Shown here piece after piece: positions 9,175 to 16,936 of a stretch of DNA of 64,000 nt. Both the position numbers and the translations under genes were made by a program. The stretch lies in assembly GCA_035502095.1 (NCBI GenBank), contig DATJUX010000048.1, forward strand, positions 62,001 to 126,000, given 5' to 3'. The DNA comes from JAKANT01 sp035502095. Its GTDB lineage: Bacteria; Pseudomonadota; Gammaproteobacteria; Burkholderiales; Burkholderiaceae_F. The notes beneath the pieces are model-generated. The model was given only the letters and a program-made list of their open reading frames with translations. It was not told the origin of the DNA and did no database searches. How positions within the stretch are numbered: position 1 is the first letter of the stretch; each line of letters begins with the position of its first letter.

Positions 9175-10908
9175 TCAGTTGCGGGCCGCGAAGCGCCACG
9201 CCTGTGTGCGTCGGACCAGGAGCCACTCCAGGCAGAAGAACAACGCCGTGACGATCGCCGAGGTGGCGACGATCAGGGTGGCCATCGCGCTTGCGCTGCC
9301 GACATTGCCGGCCTCGTCGAGATGGACGATGGAAATCGCCGCGAGCGTGGTCTTGGGCGAATACAGGAACACGACCGCGGAGATCGTCGTCATCGCGTTG
9401 ACGAAGTAGTAGCGGGCGATGTCGATCAGCGCCGGCAGGCATACGGGCACCGTCACGCGCCAGAACGTCTTGTAGAACGGCACCTTCAGCGAGGCCGACA
9501 CCGCCTCGAATTCGGCGTCGAGTTGCTTGAGTGCCGTGACCGCCGTGAGGTGGCTCGAGGAGTAGTAGTGGACGACCGTGCACACCACGAGGATCGTCAT
9601 CGTGCCGTAGAGGAAGCCAAGCGGATTGGCCGGGTGGTTGAAGAAGAGGATGTACCCTATCCCGAGCACCAGGCCGGGTACGGCCATAGGCATCATCGCC
9701 TGCAACTGGATCAGCGGCCGCAGCAGGTCGGCGCCGCGTGTCTTTTCCAGCCAGTAGGCACCGCCGAACGTCACCGCGGCGCCGAAGGCGCCAGACCACA
9801 ACGCCATGCGGACGCTGTTGCGCCACGCGTGATCGACGCCCGCCTCCTCGAAGCCGAACGTGTAGTGATTGAGCGTGAACGACAGGTTGTATGGCCACAC
9901 CTTGACGAACGAGCCGAAGACGGCCATGCCGATCACGAGCAGCATGACCGCCGACATCAGGACGACGAACAGCAGCAGCACCGCGTCTCGCATCGGCGCC
10001 GGGCGCGGCTGGTATGGCACCGAGCGTGCGCTGAGCAGGGCCTTCTGGCGTCGCCGCACCATGCCGTCGATGATGAATGCGACCAGGACCGGTGCCAGCA
10101 GGATCAACCCCACCACGGCCCCCATCGAGAAGTTCTGCTGCCCGATCACCTGCTTGTAGATGTCGATCGCGAGCACGCTCACGTTGCCGCCGATGACCTT
10201 CGGCACGCCGAACTCCGAGACTGCCATGGTGAACACCACCATCGCCGCGGAGATCAGCCCGTAACGGGCGCCGGGCAGGGTGATGGTGAGGAACTTGCGC
10301 CAGCCGGGCGTCGCGAGCGAGTCCGCCGCCTCGTACAGCCGCGCATCGGCGAGCGCGAGTGCGGCCAGCAGGATCATCAACGCGTGCGGAAACGCGGCAA
10401 AGCACATCGCGAGGACCATACCGGGCAGGCCGTAGATCGTCTGCAGCCCGAACCACGACAAGGCGCCTTTCAGCCAGCCCTGGTTGCCGAACAGGTAGAT
10501 GAAGCTGAGCGCCGCAAGCAGCGACGGCGCGAGGATCGGCAGCAGCGCGATGTTGCGCCACAGACCCGGCAGCGGAATTCGACTGCGCTGGACCGCATAG
10601 GCGAACAGAAATGCGAGCGGCACCGTGATGACGGTCGTCGCCAGCGCGAACACGAGTGTGTTCTGCGCCGAGTTGGCGAACGCCGGCGACGCGAAGTACG
10701 CGCTGAAATTGGCCAGACCGACGAACTGGCCGGCACGGTCATCGGCCGAGCGTACGAACAGGGTCGCAAGCGGCAGCGTCAGAAAGACCAGCAGCGCCGT
10801 CGCGACCAGAGCGAGGCCGCCGAGCGCCGCCAGTCGTTCGCTCGAAAGCGAAGTCGGGCGCGGTGTGAACGGCGCCGCGGCGGACGCGCTCACCGGGACG
10901 CCGCTCAC
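9175..10908 (-). CDS. Aminophosphonate ABC transporter, fused double permease
   Basis: A 577-residue membrane protein carrying two complete permease modules in one chain. Each has an EAA-type loop for ATPase contact: EAADSLATPGWRKF in the first half and EAVSASLKVPFYKT in the second. About 12 membrane segments are visible. Fused permeases of this kind are known from 2-aminoethylphosphonate uptake operons (the PhnU/PhnV role combined). The start is taken as GTG 10908, which overlaps the stop of the ATPase gene by four bases (GTGA), a normal translational-coupling arrangement. The ligand is inferred from the linked phnW. Confidence 0.85.
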   Translation of the reverse strand: MSGVPVSASAAAPFTPRPTSLSSERLAALGGLALVATALLVFLTLPLATLFVRSADDRAGQFVGLANFSAYFASPAFANSAQNTLVFALATTVITVPLAFLFAYAVQRSRIPLPGLWRNIALLPILAPSLLAALSFIYLFGNQGWLKGALSWFGLQTIYGLPGMVLAMCFAAFPHALMILLAALALADARLYEAADSLATPGWRKFLTITLPGARYGLISAAMVVFTMAVSEFGVPKVIGGNVSVLAIDIYKQVIGQQNFSMGAVVGLILLAPVLVAFIIDGMVRRRQKALLSARSVPYQPRPAPMRDAVLLLFVVLMSAVMLLVIGMAVFGSFVKVWPYNLSFTLNHYTFGFEEAGVDHAWRNSVRMALWSGAFGAAVTFGGAYWLEKTRGADLLRPLIQLQAMMPMAVPGLVLGIGYILFFNHPANPLGFLYGTMTILVVCTVVHYYSSSHLTAVTALKQLDAEFEAVSASLKVPFYKTFWRVTVPVCLPALIDIARYYFVNAMTTISAVVFLYSPKTTLAAISIVHLDEAGNVGSASAMATLIVATSAIVTALFFCLEWLLVRRTQAWRFAARN

Positions 10909-12002
10909 GCGGTGTGCGCGAAGACCCGGACCCGTTCGCCGCGCAATGCGAACGGAATCGAAGCGCCTTCGCGCACGCCGAGTTCGAGCGCCTGATTGAG
11001 CGAGAAGTAGACGAGCAGGCGCTGGCCATCGAAGCCGTCGACATCGAGCGCCGCCAGGCAATAGGTACCGAGAAAATCGACGTGCTCGACCCGTCCACGC
11101 AATGCGTTCGGCATCGACTCGACCGGCCCGGAGTCCGCCAGCACCCGGTCTTCCGGGCGCAGATAGAGCCGGACCTGCTGGCCCTGTCCAACGCCGTTTG
11201 CCTTGGTGGTGAGTTCGACCCGGCCAACCTTGTACCGGCCTGACCCGACGCACACCGCCCGCAGGACGCTGACCTTGCCCAGGAAGTCGGCGACGAACGG
11301 GGTCGTCGGATGCTCGTAGACCTCGAGCGGCGTGCCGACCTGCTCGATGCGACCCTGATTCATGACGACCACGCGATCCGACATCGAGAGTGCTTCCTCC
11401 TGATCGTGCGTGACCATGATCGTGGTCACGCCGACGCGCCGTTGCAGCTGGCGGATCTCGCCGCGCAGGCGCTCGCGCTCCTTCGCATCGAGCGCCGACA
11501 ACGGCTCGTCAAGCAGCAGAAGGCTGGGAGCGGTTGCGAGGGCGCGCGCGAGCGCGATGCGCTGCTGCTGCCCGCCGGAGAGCTGGCTGGGATACTTGCT
11601 GCCCGAATCGGGCAGCCCCACCAGCGTGAGCAGTTCCTTGACGCGGGCCTCGATCTGCGCGCGTGCCCGGCGGCGGTTGACCAGGCCGTACGCGACGTTC
11701 TCGCGGATGGTCAGGTTCGGGAACAGAGCGTACGACTGGAACACGATGCCGTAGTCGCGCGCCGCCGGCGGCGCGCCCGAGATGTCGCGCCCGCCCTGGA
11801 TCACGCGCCCGCTGCTCTGCGTTTCCAGTCCCGCGATGATGCGCAGGAGCGTCGTTTTGCCGCATCCCGAAGGCCCGACGAAACATACGAGTTCGCCGGC
11901 GCCGATTGCGAGGTCGATCGACTGCAACGCGACGAACGCGCCGAAGGCCTTGTGAATGCCTTCGAGCCGAAGTGCCTCTTGCCGTTCGCTCACGCGCATC
12001 AC
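10905..12002 (-). CDS. Aminophosphonate ABC transporter, ATP-binding protein
   Basis: A 365-residue ABC ATPase of the spermidine/iron/phosphonate group. Walker A GPSGCGKT is at 43-50, signature LSGGQ at 141-145 and Walker B LLLLDEP at 161-167, followed by the H-loop histidine (VTHDQEEA). A C-terminal TOBE-like region follows from about residue 240. It sits between the binding-protein gene and the permease gene. A second ATG at 11999 could also serve as start. It corresponds to PhnT by role. Confidence 0.88.
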   Translation of the reverse strand: MMRVSERQEALRLEGIHKAFGAFVALQSIDLAIGAGELVCFVGPSGCGKTTLLRIIAGLETQSSGRVIQGGRDISGAPPAARDYGIVFQSYALFPNLTIRENVAYGLVNRRRARAQIEARVKELLTLVGLPDSGSKYPSQLSGGQQQRIALARALATAPSLLLLDEPLSALDAKERERLRGEIRQLQRRVGVTTIMVTHDQEEALSMSDRVVVMNQGRIEQVGTPLEVYEHPTTPFVADFLGKVSVLRAVCVGSGRYKVGRVELTTKANGVGQGQQVRLYLRPEDRVLADSGPVESMPNALRGRVEHVDFLGTYCLAALDVDGFDGQRLLVYFSLNQALELGVREGASIPFALRGERVRVFAHTA

Positions 12003-12095
12003 CCTGTTGGGCGGTGAACCGAGACGTCACGCCGCGCCGCGGTCCACCCTATGTAGCGAGCGACCCCGGCACGGAGCGTCGCGGACTGGTTCCGT

Positions 12096-13127
12096 TCACT
12101 TCGGGGCCGCCTTGGACTCGTAGCGCCTGCTCCACTCGGCGAGGATACGGTCGCGATTCTTCGCTGCCCAGGCAAAGTCGTTCTTGACCAGGCGGCTCGC
12201 GTAGTCGGCGGGAACGTTGGGAAGCGGCCTGGAAAGCGCGGGGATCGCGACGATCGCAAAGTTGCTGCCGAACAATCCCATCGCCTCGTCCGTGGCGGCC
12301 CAGTCAAGCAGCTTCTGCGCGGCTTCGAGGTTCTTCGTTCCCTTGTGGATCGCCGAGGCCTCGAGATCCCAGCCCAGGCCCTCCTTCGGGAACACCAGTT
12401 CGATCGGCTTGCCCTGCGCCTTCTCGCGGTTCGCGCGGTATTCGAACGAGATGCCCACCACGTATTCGCCGTTGGCAGCCGACGCACACGGTCGCGAACC
12501 CGAGTGCATGTACTGCGCGATGTTCTCGTGCAGCGCATCCATGTACTTCCAGCCCTCGGCCTCGCCCCACAGTTGCAGCCACGCCGTCACATCGAAGAAT
12601 CCGGTGCCGCTCGAGGCCGGATGCGGCATCACGATCTGCCCCTTGTAGACGGGCTTGGTCAGGTCCTTCCAGGTCTCCGGTTTCGGAATGTTGCGCTTCG
12701 CCGCTTCGGCGGTGTTGAAGCAGATGGTCGCGCCCCAGACGTCCATGCCGGTCCAGGCCGGCGGATTCTTGCTGTCACGGTACTGCGGTGCGATCCGGTT
12801 CAAGCCGACCGGCGCATACGGCAGAAGCATGCCTTCCGCATCGAAGATCGCGAGACTGGTCGCGGCGACACCCATCACCACGTCCGCTTTCGGATTTGCC
12901 TTCTCGGCCAGCAGCCTGGCGGTGATGACGCCCGTCGAGTCACGCACCCAAACGATCTCGATGTTCGGGTTGGCCTTCTCGAACGAGCTCTGGTAGGCCT
13001 TCAATTGATCCGTTTCGAGGGCGGTGTAGACGGTGAGCTGGGTCTTCTGCGCGGCGGCGCCGAAGGCGACCGCTGCAAGGCTGATGGCGGCGAGCAGTTT
13101 GCCGGGCGCTGTAATGCGGTGGACCAT
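12096..13127 (-). CDS. Aminophosphonate ABC transporter, periplasmic binding protein
   Basis: A 343-residue family 1 extracellular solute-binding protein. A cleavable signal peptide ends around AFGAAAQ (residues 1-27), followed by LTVYTALE, the usual start of iron/phosphonate-type binding proteins. ATG 13127 is preceded by a strong GAGGAGGAAA ribosome site. First gene of the leftward operon (binding protein, ATPase, permease, phnW). It is equivalent by role to PhnS and is expected to deliver 2-aminoethylphosphonate. Related proteins bind iron or putrescine, so ligand choice rests on the operon. Confidence 0.86.
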   Translation of the reverse strand: MVHRITAPGKLLAAISLAAVAFGAAAQKTQLTVYTALETDQLKAYQSSFEKANPNIEIVWVRDSTGVITARLLAEKANPKADVVMGVAATSLAIFDAEGMLLPYAPVGLNRIAPQYRDSKNPPAWTGMDVWGATICFNTAEAAKRNIPKPETWKDLTKPVYKGQIVMPHPASSGTGFFDVTAWLQLWGEAEGWKYMDALHENIAQYMHSGSRPCASAANGEYVVGISFEYRANREKAQGKPIELVFPKEGLGWDLEASAIHKGTKNLEAAQKLLDWAATDEAMGLFGSNFAIVAIPALSRPLPNVPADYASRLVKNDFAWAAKNRDRILAEWSRRYESKAAPK

Positions 13128-13255
13128 GAATTTCCTCCTCAGACATCTTTTCGACGGGCACATCTTCGCTGGCGGCCCGAACGTTGCCGGCTGGCGGCTC
13201 CCCAGGCTAGCCATGCCGATTGACTGACCGGTGACGCCTATCGACGCCCCCCTCC

Positions 13256-13292
13256 CGGTGCCGTGCGGCACCGAGGAGCCGGGAGCCCGGCG
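13256..13292 (-). other. GC-rich hairpins in the leader of the phosphonate transport operon
   Basis: A 7-bp perfect stem with GTGC loop (13256-13273) and a second CCGGG/CCCGG stem (13279-13292) lie in what would be the roughly 175-nt untranslated leader between the predicted leftward promoter and the binding-protein ATG. There is no U-run, so they are not simple terminators. A role in mRNA stability or attenuation is possible but unproven. Confidence 0.35.
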
Positions 13293-13309
13293 TTCTTTCC
13301 GGCCGCGGC

Positions 13310-13337
13310 AGTCTACGCAGCGGCCCTTGCCTGTCAA
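13310..13337 (-). promoter_or_regulatory. Predicted sigma-70 promoter of the leftward phosphonate transport operon
   Basis: Read on the minus strand there is a perfect -35 TTGACA (13337-13332), a 16-bp spacer and a -10 TAGACT (13315-13310, four of six consensus bases). Transcription would start near 13303. The palindromic operator candidate begins 10 bp upstream of this -35. Confidence 0.55.
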
Positions 13338-13346
13338 TTGTTTTTT

Positions 13347-13366
13347 GCAGATTGTCGACAATCTGC
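13347..13366. promoter_or_regulatory. Perfect 20-bp palindrome, likely operator of the GntR regulator
   Basis: The sequence GCAGATTGTCGACAATCTGC is identical to its reverse complement. Its core TTGTCGACAA fits the T-N-GT-(N)-AC-N-A pattern known for FadR-subfamily GntR proteins, and a GntR/FCD gene starts 24 bp downstream. It overlaps the -35 of the regulator's own promoter and lies just upstream of the divergent transport promoter, so one site could control both arms. Confidence 0.7.
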
Positions 13367-13383
13367 TGGCGAGCACATACAAT
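13355..13383 (+). promoter_or_regulatory. Predicted promoter of the regulator-phnA-phnY arm
   Basis: A -35 TCGACA (13355-13360, five of six), exactly 17 bp of spacer, and a -10 TACAAT (13378-13383, five of six). The expected start point, about 7 nt after the -10, is base 13390, which is the A of the regulator's ATG. The -35 is inside the palindromic operator. Confidence 0.6.
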
Positions 13384-13389
13384 CCATCC

Positions 13390-14124
13390 ATGCCAGCTTC
13401 CACGGTCATCGCGCATCCGACCATCGCGTTGTTGCGCTCGGCGTCGCTCTCGAGCGCGGCGCAGCAGGAGATCGAGCGCCTCATTCTTGACGGCGAACTG
13501 GCGCCCGGCGCCAAGCTTGCCGAAGCATGGCTGTCCGAGCGTCTCGGCGTCTCGCGCGGTCCGATCCGGGAGGCTTTTCGCATGCTCGAGGAGGCGGGCC
13601 TGGTACGGCAGGAGAAGAACCGCGGCGTGTTCGTGCGCGACATCCCGGTCGAAGAAGCGATGGAAATCTACGATCTGCGCGCGGTGATGGACGAACTCGC
13701 CGGACGCCGCCTCGCAGGCTCGATCACGCCCGAGCAACTCAGGCGCGCGCGTGCCATCGTGGACGGCATGGACCAGGCCGCGCGGGCCGACGATGCCGAC
13801 GCCTATCACCTCCTCAATCTGCAGTTCCACGACACCCTGATCGAATTCGTCGGCAACCGCAAGATGGCGGCGATCTATCGCAAGCTCGTCAAGGAATTGG
13901 CGCTGTTCCGGCGCCGCAACCTCGTCGATCGCGCCCTGCTGCCGCACTCGGCCGCCGAGCACCGGCAGATCCTGAAGGCGATCGCATCGGGCGACGCCGA
14001 GGCCGCCGGGCAAGCGATGTTCGAGCACGTCATGCACTCGAAGGAGCGTGTGCTCGACAGCGAGGCCAGGCGGGTGCGCAACGGCAGCGCACCGGTGCGC
14101 GCGCGGGCCGGACGGAAAGGATGA
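13390..14124 (+). CDS. GntR-family (FadR/FCD subfamily) regulator of phosphonate use
   Basis: A 244-residue DNA-binding protein. A winged helix-turn-helix spans about 20-85 (LSERLGVSRGPIREAFRMLEE), and an all-helical FCD ligand domain follows, with conserved Asp95 (EIYDLR) and histidines in LQFHDTL and AAEHRQIL that bind metal or effector in the family. Members of this group accompany aminophosphonate operons. No ribosome site precedes the ATG, and the predicted transcript would begin at the ATG itself. The phnA ATG follows 4 bp after its stop. The inducer is probably an aminophosphonate or pathway intermediate, by inference. Confidence 0.87.
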   Translation: MPASTVIAHPTIALLRSASLSSAAQQEIERLILDGELAPGAKLAEAWLSERLGVSRGPIREAFRMLEEAGLVRQEKNRGVFVRDIPVEEAMEIYDLRAVMDELAGRRLAGSITPEQLRRARAIVDGMDQAARADDADAYHLLNLQFHDTLIEFVGNRKMAAIYRKLVKELALFRRRNLVDRALLPHSAAEHRQILKAIASGDAEAAGQAMFEHVMHSKERVLDSEARRVRNGSAPVRARAGRKG

Positions 14125-14128
14125 TCCA

Positions 14129-15340
14129 ATGGTGACGGTCAACGGCCGGGACTATGCGCTGCCGAAAGCTCCGACCGTCGTGGTCTGTGTCGACGGCTGC
14201 GAGCCCGACTACATCGCGCAGGCCGTGTCGCAAGGCGTGATGCCGACGATGAAGCGCTGGCTCGCCACGGGCACCGCTCTTGTGGCCGACTGCGTCATCC
14301 CGAGCTTTACCAATCCCAATAATCTTTCGATCGTGACCGGTGCGCCGCCGTCGGTGCACGGGATCTGCGGCAACTACCTGTACGACGCCGAGTCCCGCAC
14401 CGAAGTGATGATGAACGACCCGAAGTGGCTGCGCGCACCGACGTTGCTGGCGGCACTTGCCGATGCGGGGCAGAAAGTCGCCGTGGTCACCGCCAAGGAC
14501 AAGCTGCGCCGGTTGCTCGGCCATCGGATGCGTGGAATCTGCTTTTCCTCCGAGCATGCGGACCAGGTCACCGAAGCGGAGAACGGGATCGCCGAGGTGC
14601 TGCCACTGGTCGGCATGCCGCTCCCTTCGGTCTATTCGGCGGCCCTTTCAGAGTTCGTGTTCGCCGCCGGCGTGCGACTGCTGCAGAAGGCCCGTCCGGA
14701 TGTGCTCTACCTTTCGACCACCGACTACGTGCAGCACAAGCATGCCCCGGGTGACCCGGAGGCGAACCGGTTCTTCGAGACGATGGATCGCTACCTCGCG
14801 CGCCTGGACGAGATCGGCGCAGTGGTCGCCGTCACGGCGGACCACGGCATGAACGCGAAGACCAAGCTGGATGCAAGTCCCAACGTCATCTACCTGCAGG
14901 ACCTGCTGGATGCGTGGATCGGCGCTGGCAGGTCGCGCGTGATCCTCCCGATCACCGATCCTTACGTCGTCCACCACGGCGCACTCGGGTCCTTTGCGAC
15001 CATCTACCTCGACGCGGCCGAGGTCGCGGCCGTGAGTCTGCGCCTGCGCGAGCGACGCGGGATCGAACTCGTGCTGCCGCGCGACGACGCCGCACTGAGG
15101 TTCGAGCTTCCTGCCGACCGGATCGGCGATATCGTCGTCGTCGGCGAGCGCGACGTCGTGCTCGGGACCTCGGTTACCCGCCACGACCTCTCGCAACTCG
15201 AATTGCCGCTGCGGTCGCATGGCGGGGTCTCTGAACAGCGCGTGCCGCTGGTGTTGAACCGTCCCCTCCGCGGCGTCGATACCGACCGCCGGCTGCGCAA
15301 TTTCGACGCCTTCGATCTGGCGTTGAACCACGCGCAATGA
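14129..15340 (+). CDS. phnA: Phosphonoacetate hydrolase
   Basis: A 403-residue alkaline-phosphatase-superfamily enzyme that cleaves the C-P bond of phosphonoacetate to acetate and phosphate. Visible metal/catalytic residues are Asp22 (CVDGCEPDY), the nucleophile Thr61 (PSFTNPNN), Asp199 and His203 (TTDYVQHKH), Asp238-His239 (TADHGMN) and a C-terminal SHGG motif. The NPNN after the nucleophile and the total length fit PhnA rather than nucleotide pyrophosphatases. ATG 14129 has GGAAAGG upstream. Its stop overlaps the phnY start by four bases. This unrelated PhnA is not the zinc-ribbon protein of the same name. Confidence 0.9.
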   Translation: MVTVNGRDYALPKAPTVVVCVDGCEPDYIAQAVSQGVMPTMKRWLATGTALVADCVIPSFTNPNNLSIVTGAPPSVHGICGNYLYDAESRTEVMMNDPKWLRAPTLLAALADAGQKVAVVTAKDKLRRLLGHRMRGICFSSEHADQVTEAENGIAEVLPLVGMPLPSVYSAALSEFVFAAGVRLLQKARPDVLYLSTTDYVQHKHAPGDPEANRFFETMDRYLARLDEIGAVVAVTADHGMNAKTKLDASPNVIYLQDLLDAWIGAGRSRVILPITDPYVVHHGALGSFATIYLDAAEVAAVSLRLRERRGIELVLPRDDAALRFELPADRIGDIVVVGERDVVLGTSVTRHDLSQLELPLRSHGGVSEQRVPLVLNRPLRGVDTDRRLRNFDAFDLALNHAQ

Positions 15341-16776
15341 ACGCGCCGATCGCCCCGGTCCGCGAGGAGCCGCTGCGCATCGCCGGCGAGATGCTCCCCC
15401 GCGAGCGCACTTTCGAGGTGCGTTATCCGTTCACCGGTGCGCCGATCGCCAGGGTGTCGATGGCGACGGCGGACGACGTGCGGCGCGCTCTCGCCGCCGC
15501 GCGCGTGTTCAAGAGCCGGTTGAGCCGCCATGACCGCTATCGCATATTGATGCGCGCGGGCGCGCTGATCGCCGAGCGGCGCGATGAGATCGCACGCGAC
15601 ATCACGCTCGAGTCCGGCCTATGCCTGAAGGACACGCACTACGAGGTCGGACGTGCGAGCGACGTGCTTCTGTTCGCCGCCAACCAGGCGCTGGTCGACG
15701 ATGGCCAGGTCTTCTCGTGCGACCTGACGCCGCACGGCAAGCAACGCAAGGTCTACACGCTGCGCGAGCCGCTTCTCGGCGTGATCGCGGCCATCACGCC
15801 GTTCAACCACCCGCTGAACCAGGTCGTGCACAAGGTCGCGCCCGCGATCGCAACCAACAATCGCGTGGTTTTGAAGCCAAGCGAGAAAACGCCGCTGGCA
15901 GCTTTCGTCCTTGCCGACATCCTCTACGAAGCCGGGCTCCCGCCCCAGATGCTGTCGGTGGTGACCGGCGACCCGCGCGAGATCGGGGAGGAACTGCTTA
16001 CCAGCCCGGACGTGGACCTGATCACGTTCACCGGCGGCGTGGCCATCGGCAAGGCGATCGCTGCCAGGGCGATCTACAAGCGGCAGGTGCTCGAACTCGG
16101 CGGAAACGATCCGTTGATCGTGATGGAGGACGCCGACCTCGTTGAAGCAGCCACCCTGGCGGCGAGCGGCTCGTACAAGAACTCGGGGCAGCGCTGCACC
16201 GCGGTCAAGCGCATGCTGGTACAGGAGTCGGTGGCTGATCGCTTCGTGGAACTGCTGCTCGCCAGGACACGCGCGGTGAAGTACGGCGATCCGCTCGATC
16301 CGTCGACCGACATGGGAACCGTCATCGACGAGGCGGCGGCTTGTTCGATGCAGGCGCGGGTCGAGGATGCGGTGTCGCGTGGCGCGAGACTGCTTGCCGG
16401 GAACCTCCGCGAGGGAGCGCTGTACTCGCCGACCGTGCTCGATCATGTGCGCCCGGAGATGCCGCTGGTGATGGAGGAGACCTTCGGCCCGGTGTCGCCC
16501 GTCATGCGCTTCGCCGATATCGACGCGGCGATCGCGCTCGCGAATGGCACCGCGTACGGCCTTTCTTCGGCGGTCTGCACGAACCGGCTCGACTACATCA
16601 CGCGCTTCGTCCGGGATTTGAACGTCGGTACGGTCAACGTGCGCGAGGTCCCCGGCTACCGCCTGGAATCGACGCCTTTTGGCGGCATCAAGGATTCGGG
16701 ATTGGGGTACAAGGAAGGCGTCGCGGAGGCGATGAAGTCCTTCACCAACGTGAAGACGTATTCGATCCCGTTCTAG
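15337..16776 (+). CDS. phnY: Phosphonoacetaldehyde dehydrogenase
   Basis: A 479-residue ALDH-superfamily enzyme. Asn157 (TPFNHP), Glu253 (LELGGND) and catalytic Cys287 (NSGQRCTAVKR) are in place, with the EETFGPV motif near the C-terminus. Translation is coupled to phnA through an ATGA overlap. With PhnW making phosphonoacetaldehyde and PhnA using phosphonoacetate, the NAD-linked oxidation between them is the natural role, and this gene completes the route. It is unrelated to PhnY*, the 2-oxoglutarate dioxygenase. Confidence 0.9.
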   Translation: MNAPIAPVREEPLRIAGEMLPRERTFEVRYPFTGAPIARVSMATADDVRRALAAARVFKSRLSRHDRYRILMRAGALIAERRDEIARDITLESGLCLKDTHYEVGRASDVLLFAANQALVDDGQVFSCDLTPHGKQRKVYTLREPLLGVIAAITPFNHPLNQVVHKVAPAIATNNRVVLKPSEKTPLAAFVLADILYEAGLPPQMLSVVTGDPREIGEELLTSPDVDLITFTGGVAIGKAIAARAIYKRQVLELGGNDPLIVMEDADLVEAATLAASGSYKNSGQRCTAVKRMLVQESVADRFVELLLARTRAVKYGDPLDPSTDMGTVIDEAAACSMQARVEDAVSRGARLLAGNLREGALYSPTVLDHVRPEMPLVMEETFGPVSPVMRFADIDAAIALANGTAYGLSSAVCTNRLDYITRFVRDLNVGTVNVREVPGYRLESTPFGGIKDSGLGYKEGVAEAMKSFTNVKTYSIPF

Positions 16777-16936
16777 TGCGGGCGCAGCGCGCACCGCGGA
16801 TCTTCCCTCCCCTGCAGGACGAGGGGCAGAGGTGGGATGGGATCCAGGCGGCAACCGGTCTCGCCAGAGCGGGACTTCATCCTCCTTCCCACTCGTCGCA
16901 CCGAAGCGGAGCATAGACGCAGGCGCCCAACGCACC

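Noticed and set aside
8857..10995. 712-residue rightward frame across phnW and the permease
   Set aside because: Composition is Arg/Gln/His-rich with no homology-like segments, and it opposes two well-supported genes.
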